Shown here piece after piece: positions 54,394-64,000 of a stretch of DNA of 64,000 nt (positions are counted from its first letter, which is position 1; each line of letters opens with the position of its first letter). The notes beneath the pieces were generated by a model. That model ran no database searches, was not told the DNA's origin, and was given only the letters and a program-made list of their open reading frames with translations. The translations under genes and the position numbers were made by a program. The DNA comes from Nemopilema nomurai (taxonomy: Eukaryota > Cnidaria > Scyphozoa > Rhizostomeae > Rhizostomatidae): assembly GCA_003864495.1 (NCBI GenBank), contig ML133465.1, forward strand, positions 558,001-622,000, read 5' to 3'.

Positions 54394-54795
54394 CATGCGC
54401 TTTTTTATAAGGAACCTACCTCAAGGCCTAGTTCCAAAAGTTACTTATTCGTAGACCTCAAATAATCACATTCTAGTACCAAAAGTTCCTTAAAAGTTCC
54501 TAAAGTTCTCACTTACAGTGTTTTGACTACAATAAGCCTTAACACTTAATAGAGAGAGGGGCAAGACAGCATATGCGGAAACTACTTTACAAAGCATTTG
54601 ACACACGAATAGCAAACAATCTACGCGAATATTGGCTGCAAATGGGGTTTTTAGTTCTTGATACTTGCAGTTATAAAAAATTTTCAAATCGAAAAGTTCC
54701 TTAGGGATTTCGTTTTTAGTAGTATAAGTTCTTTAAATATTTCAGCCTTCTGCATGCAGATTCCTTATTAAGTGGTTCCTTATAAAAAAAGCGTG
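54394..54795. mobile_element. mariner-like MITE with TA duplication, about 400 bp
   Basis: The ends are inverted copies, CATGCGCTTTTTTATAAGG left and CACGCTTTTTTTATAAGG right, each extended by AACC and flanked by TA. The TA target and CA start fit Tc1/mariner-type MITEs. No coding capacity. It sits between the CEP290 start codon and its presumed promoter, in what is probably the first, 5'UTR intron. Confidence 0.65.
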
Positions 54796-55483
54796 TAGTT
54801 CAATATGTAGATCATGAAGTCAGTCTATAGGCAATCAACCTGTTCATATAAGGTGCTAGTTGGTTCGCACTACACGACCTAGAGCTAGTAATTCTCATAG
54901 TTACCATACCTGTTTTACCATGCTTACCCCTTATCTCTAACAGAAACTTTAACATTACCCACCCTCTACATTGTTAAAAAGTGAATTGATATTGAATGAC
55001 CAAAATTCAATGTTAACAAATGTTGAAATTTTGAGATCATCTGCTATAGTTTTTTTCTTGCAATCATTTGAAATTTACCTTCTTGTTCAAAACTAAATTT
55101 GGTACCCATAGACTAGTTTCCAAAAGGACTTCTTTTCAAAAATGTCCTAGATATGATTCAAATTTGGTCCAAAACTTACAATGCGACATTTGTCAATTCG
55201 ATTAGACATTCGTGTTATCGTTTACACCCCTTTCTATATAATAAAAATTGCCTAATAGCATTGTATCAAGCCTGGCCGGCCTTAGAAACATATCTCCAAT
55301 AAAATAAGGACGCTTTTATTCGAGGATATTCAAACTGCTTCGAACTTCAAAATCGTTTGTCTGCAAGCTGCATATAGACTCGACTACATAGCCAGCGCCA
55401 GTATTTTTACCAATTATTATTGTCCACCGGAAAACTTTCATAAAAACAATTTGGAAATCCAACCCATCAAGGTGGCCTCTTAC

Positions 55484-55724
55484 CTCAGGTACACGCGAAA
55501 TGTCCTATAAAGCCTCTATCTTTTATCTTCTTTAGCGGTCAAGAGCAAATCTAACATTTGCGGAACTTTGACTAGAGCAAAACAATGTAATATCATTTAC
55601 CAAATTCAAACGTCCAGTTGGCGCTTTTCTTGTCGCCTAGGCCATAATAAACAATATTCTGGTGGATTCTGGGAATTCATATCTCACCTCGAACCCTTGT
55701 GATCATGTGACGCAAAAAGGGTAG
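55484..55724. promoter_or_regulatory. head-to-head promoter region and likely CEP290 5'UTR exon
   Basis: On the minus strand a strong donor, ACCTGAG followed by GTAAGAGG, lies with its GT at 55482-55483. A good acceptor (TTTTGTAG) lies about 20 bases upstream of the CEP290 ATG at 53858. This suggests a non-coding first exon starting somewhere in 55484-55620. The EGF gene's first ATG is at 55725, so the two genes probably share a promoter of a few hundred bases or less. No TATA box was identified with confidence. Confidence 0.4.
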
Positions 55725-58700
55725 ATGGCCTTGCTGGAAACGAACTTTTTTAGTATGAAAGGAGTTTTGTTTTTCGTGGCAATAATCACCCAAAGGTCAT
55801 ATTCTGATGATGATATTTGCGCAACAATTTTAAGCAGATCTTCAAGGAATCTTTGTGGTAGCTTAACTTCAGAATCGACTTGGTATAAAGAGTTTATTTG
55901 CAAGAATGCTTATCCATGGCCTACTTTCAATTCGAGCTGCTGTGTTTTGCCAGATTGCACAATAAGGTAGCTGGCGTTTCATAAATTATGCTTTTTCATA
56001 AGATATCTTGTCTTCTATGAAGTATATTATATTTATATCAGCCAAAATTTTAAGAAGGTGTCCATGAGCACTTCAGAAACTCGCCGTACTTAGTTAAGCC
56101 GCAGTAGGATTCACTAGCTTTTGAATCCCTGGCTTGCTAATTGCCTGACTACATATGGCACTCTGTTATAGACCCATTTTATTTTCACATTTTAAGTTCA
56201 ATAATATCATTGATACCTATCTGAAATTAAAGCTGTCATTTATCTTTCTTTCATAAGCATTGACTTGACTGGAAGCAATGTTAGTGATTCAAGTTTTACA
56301 ATCTATCATAACGAAATGGAAAAGAATTTGAAATACATGTAAGTATATTTTGAAAATTAGGAAGTTCAATTTATTGGTATGTCTATTTCATAATGATGAA
56401 ATGGCCATGTGATTTGTTTGTGTGTGTTTGCAAAAGTGGTACCATTCAAATTACAGTTTCACTCACGATTCTCCAGCTCCCACCCATGATTTAGGTGCCA
56501 GGATGGCTCAGTTGCTAGAGGTATTGACTATAGACCCAATGGTCAGTGGTAGGAGTCTGTTGTACATTGTTACATGAAGAGGAAATACCAGGGTTCTGCT
56601 AGATAAGAATAAGCTTCTCAGTGTGCTAAAAACCACCTTTGGATGCTAGATAGAAACAAATGTAAAAGGTTCTCCAGCCCCCACCAAATTTAAAGGACAG
56701 CAGAAAATACCTAGGGAAGGAGAATAACATGAGCATCATGACAAAGATTGTCTTTCTTTTCAGGCATCTCCATGTGTGACTTATATTGTTTTTAATCATC
56801 TTTACAGGACAATAAATGATAATCAACGATGTGGTTTAGGAGAAGAATCTTGGTCAACCATTAAACAACATGGTGGTGTGAAGATATGTTCAAAGCCTAA
56901 TGCATGCACAAATAGTAAGTCTATTTGAAATACTTCACATTAGCATCCTGTGGTACTTGCTAATCTGTATGATTATTGTTTATTTTCTATTTCTAATGTT
57001 GTTACAGTTGTTGTTTTACATTGTTACTGAGCTACCAAATTTTGATGTTTTAATGCTTCTTTTGTTTTTAACATCTGATTTGTTTAAAGTTCCAAATCTG
57101 TCATTAACTTTAGCTCATGTTCAGTGTATAATTTAAGAGTTTGAAGCACACTACATTCTACATTGTTGCTACTTGTGCCATGCTGTACCTTATAAACATT
57201 TTTAATCTATGGTAATGTGCTAGGTGTGAAAACAACAAATGACTTTAATCCCCTAACCATAATGCAAATGATTCCAATATAATATTTGATTGTTGCCTTT
57301 CTATTTTCTTATCATTTTGGCACGTTTTGAGTTTGTTACAAGTCTCCAAATTGAGGTAGAAACAAAGGTTTCCTGCTCTGCTTAAAGTTCATAATCTAGA
57401 CCTTTTCCCACTTTCAGTTACATGTCCCGACAATTCACATTGCATTGTTAATGGATCAGGTTGGTAGATGTTGTTGTTTAACCTTTTAACATTCCATGAT
57501 TCAAAGCATTGCAGCTAGTAAGTACTTGGAGAGTTAGCAGAGAGCAAATCTATTTTCCATTTTTGCAGACAAGCGCACATTGTGTTTCAGCTTTTAAAGA
57601 AAGTGGCCTCCCTGGTTTCTTTTTCCTCACCTTAAATTTTGACATGATTATTGTCTTTAAATGCTATTAACAGCTTAATCACGATTCATTTGTTATCCAA
57701 TAAGGATTCATTTCCATCAATAACTGTGCCCAAGATATACATATATTGGTCACATTCTTCATACTTTCATAGTAATAAAAAATTGTATGTATGGCATTCA
57801 GCGACAGATCTATTCTTTTAAGTTAGTGTGTTCCAATATTGTACTCAGTATATCTTTTAACTATTCAGACACATGCTACCCTTAGTTAGGGGTGTATCGG
57901 ATCAGGATTTTCAGAATCCGGCCGGAACCGGATTTACCGGATTTCTTCGTGGAATATCCGGCCGGATTTTACCAGATAATCTGGCCATTTATGGATTTTT
58001 CAGTAATAAAAAGTTTTGAGCCGCTTTGCGAAAAAATGTATAGCGAGAAGGTCAAAGAGACCTATTCAGGGTTGCCAGATTGAATTTACAAACGAAGGCT
58101 AGACTGGTGAGCAATTTAAGCCAAAATGCTCATAAAAAGGCCAAATCAAAAACTCTCTCAAGAATCCATCGAGCAGGCACTGGTTATATTTCTACGCTTG
58201 TGCTTGTTAGATAATTTCTTAACTTAGATAAGAATCTTACTTTTTTCCAAAACCCTTTTTTTCCAAAATTTAGGTTAGGTGATAAAATTTGAAATTTGGT
58301 TAACACTTTGCAGTTAACTACTAATTATTCCATGAATGTAATAATTACTCATTAATTTTAGACGTTCTGTTGAAAAGGCCAACAAGGTCAAATTTAAGTA
58401 GTAAGCAGAAAACAATTTCTCCAGGCAATCTAAGTCTAAAAACCAAAAATGAAAAATTTGGCCTAAAAAGCCAATCTGGCAACCCTGGACCAAATTTGTG
58501 AACAATATAATCCAGTCTTCCTGTTTCGTGATGACGAGCACTTTCATTTAAAATCTGTTTTAAAGGCGCTTGTTTTATCGTCGATCTTGTTTAGTTCTGG
58601 AAAATCCATTTTTAATCACTGTATGAAGAGAGTCTGACTTGGTTTTCCAAAGTTTTTTGCAGCTGCACTTTTTAAACAGCCTTTCTCTGCGATATTCTTT

Positions 58701-60658
58701 TAAAACTTCTGTTTCAACTTATATTAAGCCTGGTTTCCTTGCCGGAGCCATTTTCTCGGCATGCCACGGCCATTTCAACTTAAATCGAAACACCTCTCCC
58801 GGTATCGACACTACTGGCACAGTTAGCGTTATCTCGCGATACTTCAAGCACGATACAACAAGGTTCAGACGTTGCCATTTGAATCGATGGCTGCGGTACC
58901 AGGGATTGGGACGCTTTTTTTTAACTTTTAAATCTACGTTCGAGTTTGTTCTATTGCTTTTAGTTTTTGTTGTTCTTTGTATTTACACTTTTATAACTTG
59001 TTTTCTCTAGAAATTTTCTTAGTTATGATTAAACTTCTGGAAAATCCGGCAGCTGGCATCCGGAACCGGATTTTAAAAAAATCAGCGATCCGGCCTACCG
59101 GATATCCGGTACATCCCTACCCTTAGTGACAATACTAAATGCAAGTTTATCTAAGAACCAGTTCATTCAAGATTCTCATTATTTGAAAGTAGAAAAGACT
59201 GATTTTGAAAGCAAACATGTTTTATGCTTTTCTTTTGCTTCAAAGTTGCAATCTAGAATATGTAATGGTCGCTACCTGAGTGCCTACATCCTTCTTTAAT
59301 AATTGCATGATTTTAAGTGCCAATTCTTCCTTACAGTCTATGAATGCCATTGTGATGAAGGCTGGCATGGCTACAAGTGTCTCAAATATGTATGGAATTC
59401 TATTTATTGATCATTTTGGCTGCTTCTTTTACAGAAATGAGACTCTCCCCTACAGAACTGGATATTTTAGCAAATGTTCTGTACCTTATTGATGAAACTC
59501 TCTATATATCATTGTGTACAAAACAATTTGGGAAACTAGTTTCTTTGTAATTTGTTTTCAATGGTATATTTTTAGAAATCAAATGTATTGCTTCTCCTGA
59601 AAGTACTTGGAAAGCAACTGTAAAGCAATTTCAAACAGAATGACTTAATGCTTTATAACTTAGTAATTGATGATTTTGTTAGGGTTCTTTTCTGTTACAT
59701 AAAGTACAATTTAATCATTGTTTGGATTTAATTTTGCAAAATCTTTAGTTTTGTCTTTTAACCTGGCTGTTGAGCAATATTGATTCTACATATTGCATTT
59801 TGCAACTATGTATATTGTTGTTGGTAATTAATTTTCATCATTAAGATCTTTTGATATAACAATTGTATCATTTAGTTGATTCAAGTATATTAAAGGTGAT
59901 TAACTGACAACATATAGTAATAGTGATAATAATTATAGTAATAAAAATAATCAGTATTTATACAGTGTAATTTGGTCAGCTTACATCAGTCAAGTCCTGT
60001 TAATACTTAAATAAAATAAATATTCATAAACTTATATAACATTGAGATCCACCTGATACTTGGTAGGGACTTCTTTTATTTTTATTGCAATGACTTCTTA
60101 CTTCTAGAAAACCTTTCCAACTGAAGCTTGGCTTATAAGCATTGGTGCCTCAACATTTGGCGTAATTTCAATTTATGGTCATACCAGAAGTACAGGTAGG
60201 GGGCTGTTCCTCCCTCTTCTCCTCTTCCCTGGCACCCTACCCACCATAATGTTCCACTCAAGTCCCTCATAGTTTTCCATGTTTTGTATGTCTAAAAAGC
60301 CCAAGTGTTTGTTTGATAGAAATACATGGAAAGAATTGACTGCAAAAATCCTGAAAAGTATCAGCAAAAAAAATCATTAATCAGCCGATGCATATCATTG
60401 TAATATTGGAAATAATACTTCTTTCCTCTTTTCTAAAATTGTTTGATATTATTCATATGTATAAACACCTTTAATAACTCTAGCTTTGCTAAAAGTACAT
60501 CAATAGGACAAGTGAGAAATGATTGAAAAAATACCAGATTTCATTTTTGTTTTTAGCTGGTATTTAAATATATTACTTTGTTTTCAGTTGCTGCTGGTTT
60601 TTAGCTGGTATTTAAATATATTACTTTGTTTTCAGTTTATGAGAATAATGGTTTATAG
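55725..60658 (+). CDS. single-pass membrane protein with one EGF-like domain (unnamed)
   Basis: Not recognised as a named gene. Seven exons, plus strand: 55725-55966, 56258-56338, 56808-56914, 57418-57459, 59337-59389, 60108-60195, then 60636-60658, about 211 residues. A hydrophobic signal peptide follows the second Met (codon at 55755: MKGVLFFVAIITQ), which may be the better start. A Cys-rich ectodomain leads into a canonical EGF module, residues about 140-172, with spacing C-x4-C-x5-C-x8-C-x1-C-x8-C, ending GWHGYKC. It is split over exons 3-5. Exon 6 encodes one membrane span (about residues 182-199, AWLISIGASTFGVISIY) and a short basic cytoplasmic start. The last exon is uncertain: a 48-bp duplication offers two acceptors, giving tails VYENNGL or VAAGF. 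The gene lies head to head with CEP290. EGF-type cell-surface ligand or adhesion protein is inference. Confidence 0.7.
57887..59119. mobile_element. non-autonomous hAT-type element, 1.23 kb
   Basis: Bounded by a perfect 8-bp target duplication CCCTTAGT (57879-57886 and 59120-59127), the hallmark of hAT elements. Terminal inverted repeats begin TAGGGGTGTATCGGAT on the left and TAGGGATGTACCGGAT on the right. Subterminal sequence is dense in CCGG/CCGGAT motifs at both ends. No transposase domain was recognised in the open frames inside, so it needs help from elsewhere. It lies in intron 4 of the EGF membrane-protein gene and is itself host to a smaller element. Confidence 0.9.
58067..58487. mobile_element. 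nested hAT-type MITE, 421 bp
   Basis: Perfect 16-bp inverted ends CAGGGTTGCCAGATTG and its complement, flanked by imperfect 8-bp duplications GACCTATT (58059-58066) and GACCAAAT (58488-58495). It has no coding capacity. Being inside the 1.23-kb element, it inserted later; the CAGGG terminus is typical of hAT MITEs. Confidence 0.82.
60549..60637 (+). repeat. 48-bp tandem duplication carrying a splice acceptor
   Basis: A 41-base sequence (60549-60589) is repeated exactly at 60597-60637. Each copy holds TTTAAATATATTACTTTG followed by TTTTCAG, a good acceptor, so the last intron of the EGF gene has two equivalent 3' splice sites. Confidence 0.92.
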
Positions 60659-62483
60659 CAAAATGTGATAGCAGTTTAAGAGAAAATTTGATTCAGCAGT
60701 TTATAGAGACACAATAGTGGAGTAAGATATTCTATGCAATATGGAGGGGAAAAACGGGATGCAGAGCAGCATAATACTATAGTTAGAGATTTAACAAAAA
60801 TTGTTGGTAAGAACTATTCCTACCTGTCCTCAGTTACTGTTGCTGGGTCTTATTGTTTTTGTTTGATTCCAAGTTTGGATATTCTTTTTGTAGTATTTTA
60901 TCTGAATTTCTGTTTTTCTTTACAGTTTGGTGAAAAGGAAAAGGTATTCTGCTACTTCAAGCCAAAGATGAATTGCTTTGTTTAACATTTATGCTTTATA
61001 ACAAATATTTCCACAGTAAAAAAATCTTCTTTGCAAATTATGTGTGGCAGTTGAATGGCTTTTTAGTAGTTTAAAATTGTAAAAAGTAGATCTAAATGAA
61101 ATATATGTTAATTTATATCATTATGTTTAAATTATGAATGAATCAAGCCTTTGGTATCTTTGAGCCCATGATTTTCTGTAGTATGCCTTTTTATAAAAGA
61201 TCCCTTTGAAGTCTACCATAAAGATATTTTCTTGCAGTATACCTAACAATGTACAATAGATTTGTAACCAGATTGTTTTTTTTTGTTAACTATGTTTACC
61301 CTACTGGTTCACTTTGCATAGCACACTTTGCTTTTATTATTTTTCTGCTACACCTATGGTTGAACTTTCACACGAGATGACTTCCGGGCTTGCGTTTTGT
61401 CTGCAGCTGGGCTTGTGACAAGTCACATGTTTCGTAACATAAACGCCTTCGAAAAGAGACTAGTTTTGGTAATCTCGGTCGTGAAAAGTAGATGCTTTTT
61501 GCCTAAGGCTAACAGAAATCTTTCAACAGCCATTGGCTCGTTTCATACTTAAAACCCACTGTCCGATATCAGTTTATCGTAGGCTCAAGTTCCTAGCCTA
61601 GGTAGGGTAGCAGGGTTAGAATTAACCTAAACAATTTTACTAGCTTTGTTGAAGATGGGGACGGTATATAATGATTATGTATGCGAAGGAAGGACATGGT
61701 CAAACTTTTGTATATGTTTGCTCATACTTATATTATGAAAGTCTCGGGTTCAACTAAACGATCAAATATTACTTGACTGTTCTTTAATTTGATCTATTCT
61801 TATTCTTTATGTGGCGTGGTTTCCTGAGATGATAGCTGAGAGTTGAATCTTCTTGAATGGTCATGTGAACATTGAACACTCGCCCACATGCTTGCGCTTT
61901 TTGATAAAATGAACGAGCTTTGTAAGTAAATAGTGCTTGAAGTTGATTATAAAAGGGTACGCCTCTAGCTCTTAGTCTTGGAGGTGGGGTATCTGGTGCT
62001 TGGGCTGTCCTTCTACTTGAAAACTAGGCTTGAGTTTTCCCACAGGAGATTCGTTTGGGGGCAGGGACAGTGCTTGTAAACATAACACGTGCTTGAGATT
62101 AATTGGCATTTGGTCTAGTTTGAAATTGTTACACTATAACCAAACTGACTTCTGGTCAGGGGCGATTCTAGCCTTTGAAAAGAGGGGCAGGGCCATCACA
62201 GAAAATCCCGGGATAGTAGTGTACAGACATAGAGATCTTCTTGATTGTTATGAATTTATGCTTGCGGCAGTTTAGAGAGAATGCCTGAGCAATTCATACC
62301 AAAAGCTACGTCAGAAACTAACCAATAGCCAAAAATATTCTAAGAAAAGTGGGGGGGGAGGGGGAAAGAAGGTGCTGATAAAAATTCTCGGTCAGGAGAC
62401 TCGGGTAGCCAAAGCAGCAGTGCTTGCAATAGTGATTAACGTTCCAGAAGGGGCCCCCCACCTAAGAAGAGTTCAAAAGATGC

Positions 62484-62948
62484 CAACTTGAAGCGTAACA
62501 GCTTTAACGTAAATGAACTTGAAGAATAATCTTAGCTAACAATAAATTTTCAAGCAAAATTATTCTTATGTTGCGTGTTAATGTCACATGTTTGTTTGTC
62601 GCGCTGTTGTGTTAGTAACTCCCTTTCCGGGAAATGTGCGTCACTGTCATCGTGTTGTGTGATGTTTCACAGTGTTCCTTTGTTTGTGTTTTAATATAAT
62701 GTGATCCAACTTAGAATATTTTAGTCTTACTGTTTTAACGATAAACATAACATCAAAGAACGAGTATCTCTTGTGTGCTATCTACTTGGGGCTAGGCCGG
62801 TTGGCCTAGCCCATCGCTCAGCCAACGAACTGATACTTCACCGTCATGACAAGAACCTAAACGTTACAACTTGAAGCGTAACAGCTTTAACGTAAATGAA
62901 CTTGAAGAATAATCTTAGCTAACAATAAATTTTCAAGCAAAATTATTC
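62484..62948. repeat. 82-bp perfect direct repeats, 383-bp period
   Basis: 62484-62565 and 62867-62948 are identical, beginning CAACTTGAAGCGTAACAGC. The 301-bp spacer begins near TGTTGCG and ends GTTACA, a TG...CA span that could be an LTR remnant, but no short target duplication is seen. A partial tandem duplication explains it equally well. Confidence 0.85.
62789..62812. repeat. perfect 10-bp stem hairpin
   Basis: GGGCTAGGCC, loop GGTT, then GGCCTAGCCC: a GC-rich stem in AT-rich surroundings, inside the 301-bp spacer between the 82-bp direct repeats. Confidence 0.8.
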
Positions 62949-63283
62949 CGACCCTGAGATCCTAAGTCCCCAAAACCTGCGCTTGCCCCAAGAAGTTTCC
63001 TCTTTGTGATCCTACGTATCCAACTAAATTTGCCTCGATGTTCCCAATCAAGGGGGAATTCTAATTAAACTTCACACCAACGGTTTGCTAAGGTCCAATG
63101 TAATACAATCTCAACCAAACTTGTTAAAACACCAGTAAGACACACTTAATGAAGATCAGCGAATACATTTTGAAATCAGAACCTGAAATGGTGGCTGGCT
63201 CCGACTCAATGGAATTTCAAAGTTTTGCAGTTTGAAAAATCAATGTGCCTATTTCCTACGAAAGTGAAATAGACAGCGTAAGC

Positions 63284-64000
63284 TTAAACAACAGAAAATA
63301 TATTGAGAAAGATGCATAAAATGTCAACATGTGATGTAATCCACCACCATCGCATTGCGTTATTCCATAATTTATACACCAAGACTACACCTTCATTATC
63401 ATTTACAAAGTATTTCTTCACCCCATCAAAATCTGCTTCCCGGCATTCAGCTTTGAAAAACTCAATCAACTGCGAATACATGTTTTCTCCAACCATTTCT
63501 TTCGGGTCATCTGTTGTATGCAAATAAAATTGCAAGAGGGCTGTTCCTTCAGGGTGGTTATTTACGAAAATCGACGATACATCCAAATCCAGCTTTCCAT
63601 GCAGCATTTCAAATTCCCACTCATTTCGTTTGCATATTTCACCCAATGTAATGTCTGTTGGATAATCAAACTCCTTCTGCAAGGAGTAAATTTTATCTTG
63701 GAATGAATCTAATAATTTCAACTACGTGTTGTCGCCCTTGCTCCAGATTGCGCAAACCAGCAAGCCTGGCTTCTTCAGAAGTTTTTCATAGGCAACTTGG
63801 AGAGCACGGTCTTCATCCAAATAGTATAAAACGTGAACAAAATGGATTAAGTCGAAGGTTTTCTTGCTTAAGGCTGTTTCATTCATAAATGTATCGAAGT
63901 CATTTTGGATCCATTCAAATTCTACATTTTCAAAGTTTGCGATTTTGTTAACTTTGTATCGACATTCCTTCATCGCAACACCATTCGGCTCAACCACGGT
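63284..64000 (-). pseudogene. histamine N-methyltransferase-like, partial, with in-frame stop
   Basis: C-terminal two-thirds of a SAM-dependent methyltransferase of the HNMT family, continuing past the window edge at 64000; the SAM-binding N-terminal loop is outside. The visible part starts VVEPNGVAMKEC, has the family blocks NFENVEFEW, FDLIHFVHVLYYLDED and LLVCAIWSKGD, and runs on to FVNDNEGVVLVYK. The order and spacing match human HNMT (VVEPSAEQ, NLENVKFAW, DFIHMIQMLYYV). At 63722-63724 the codon is TAG where the family has Trp (GWDKL). No intron can remove it, and the frame stays open on both sides (63725-64000 and 63284-63721). No intron is visible in this stretch, so a retrocopy is possible. 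It is a recent pseudogene, a sequencing error or a polymorphic stop; if an error, this is an ordinary coding gene. Confidence 0.75.

Larger units (their letters stand above)
60659..63283. other. no gene supported apart from the listed repeats
   Basis: After the proposed end of the EGF gene only short unrecognised frames occur. A splice-like block at 60925-60985 (after CTTTACAG) could be an alternative final exon, but it runs into a stop at once in the phase set by exon 6. The 61.4-62.4 kb stretch is slightly less AT-rich and unassigned. Confidence 0.5.

Noticed and set aside
58639..59010. 123-codon frame inside the hAT element
   Set aside because: No transposase motifs; the element appears non-autonomous.
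1..64000. CRISPR arrays, operons, bacterial promoters or terminators
   Set aside because: The DNA is clearly animal nuclear; no such structures were seen.

Overview
The window is animal nuclear DNA: AT-rich, with short exons bounded by GT-AG introns of a few hundred bases, eukaryotic tRNA genes, hAT-, Harbinger- and mariner-like short elements and a tRNA-derived SINE. The proteins are close to vertebrate orthologues, and the histamine N-methyltransferase-like gene and overall texture suggest an early-branching metazoan. An anthozoan cnidarian is my best guess, but it is not proven from the sequence. Nothing bacterial or viral is seen.

Layout. 1-6.4 kb: no supported gene; a SINE copy and a 345-bp Harbinger-type MITE. 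6.4-12.4 kb (minus): an ARFGAP2/3-type ArfGAP in 12 exons. 12.4-14.7 kb: intergenic, with a small inverted-repeat element. 14.7-53.9 kb (minus): CEP290. I reconstructed 75 coding exons whose phases all close and give 2,469 residues; from memory the human protein is 2,479. Its introns host three intact tRNA genes (Gly-TCC, His-GTG, Asn-GTT), a 0.7-kb minisatellite touching a 5' splice site, and several simple repeats. 53.9-55.7 kb: a head-to-head promoter region with a likely non-coding CEP290 first exon and a mariner-like MITE. 55.7-60.7 kb (plus): a short secreted-then-anchored protein with one EGF domain and one membrane span. One of its introns carries a 1.23-kb hAT-type element with a second hAT-type element nested inside. 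60.7-63.3 kb: no gene; an 82-bp direct repeat and a strong hairpin. 63.3-64 kb (minus): the 3' part of a histamine N-methyltransferase-like gene interrupted by an in-frame TAG, running off the window.

The genes do not form a pathway. CEP290 acts at the ciliary transition zone, ARFGAP2/3 in COPI vesicle traffic, and the EGF protein is probably at the cell surface. The main regulatory link visible is the divergent CEP290/EGF-protein pair. No previously undescribed multi-gene system is evident. The most unusual items are the minisatellite at the CEP290 exon-71 donor, the three intronic tRNA genes, the nested hAT elements and the duplicated splice acceptor in the EGF gene.
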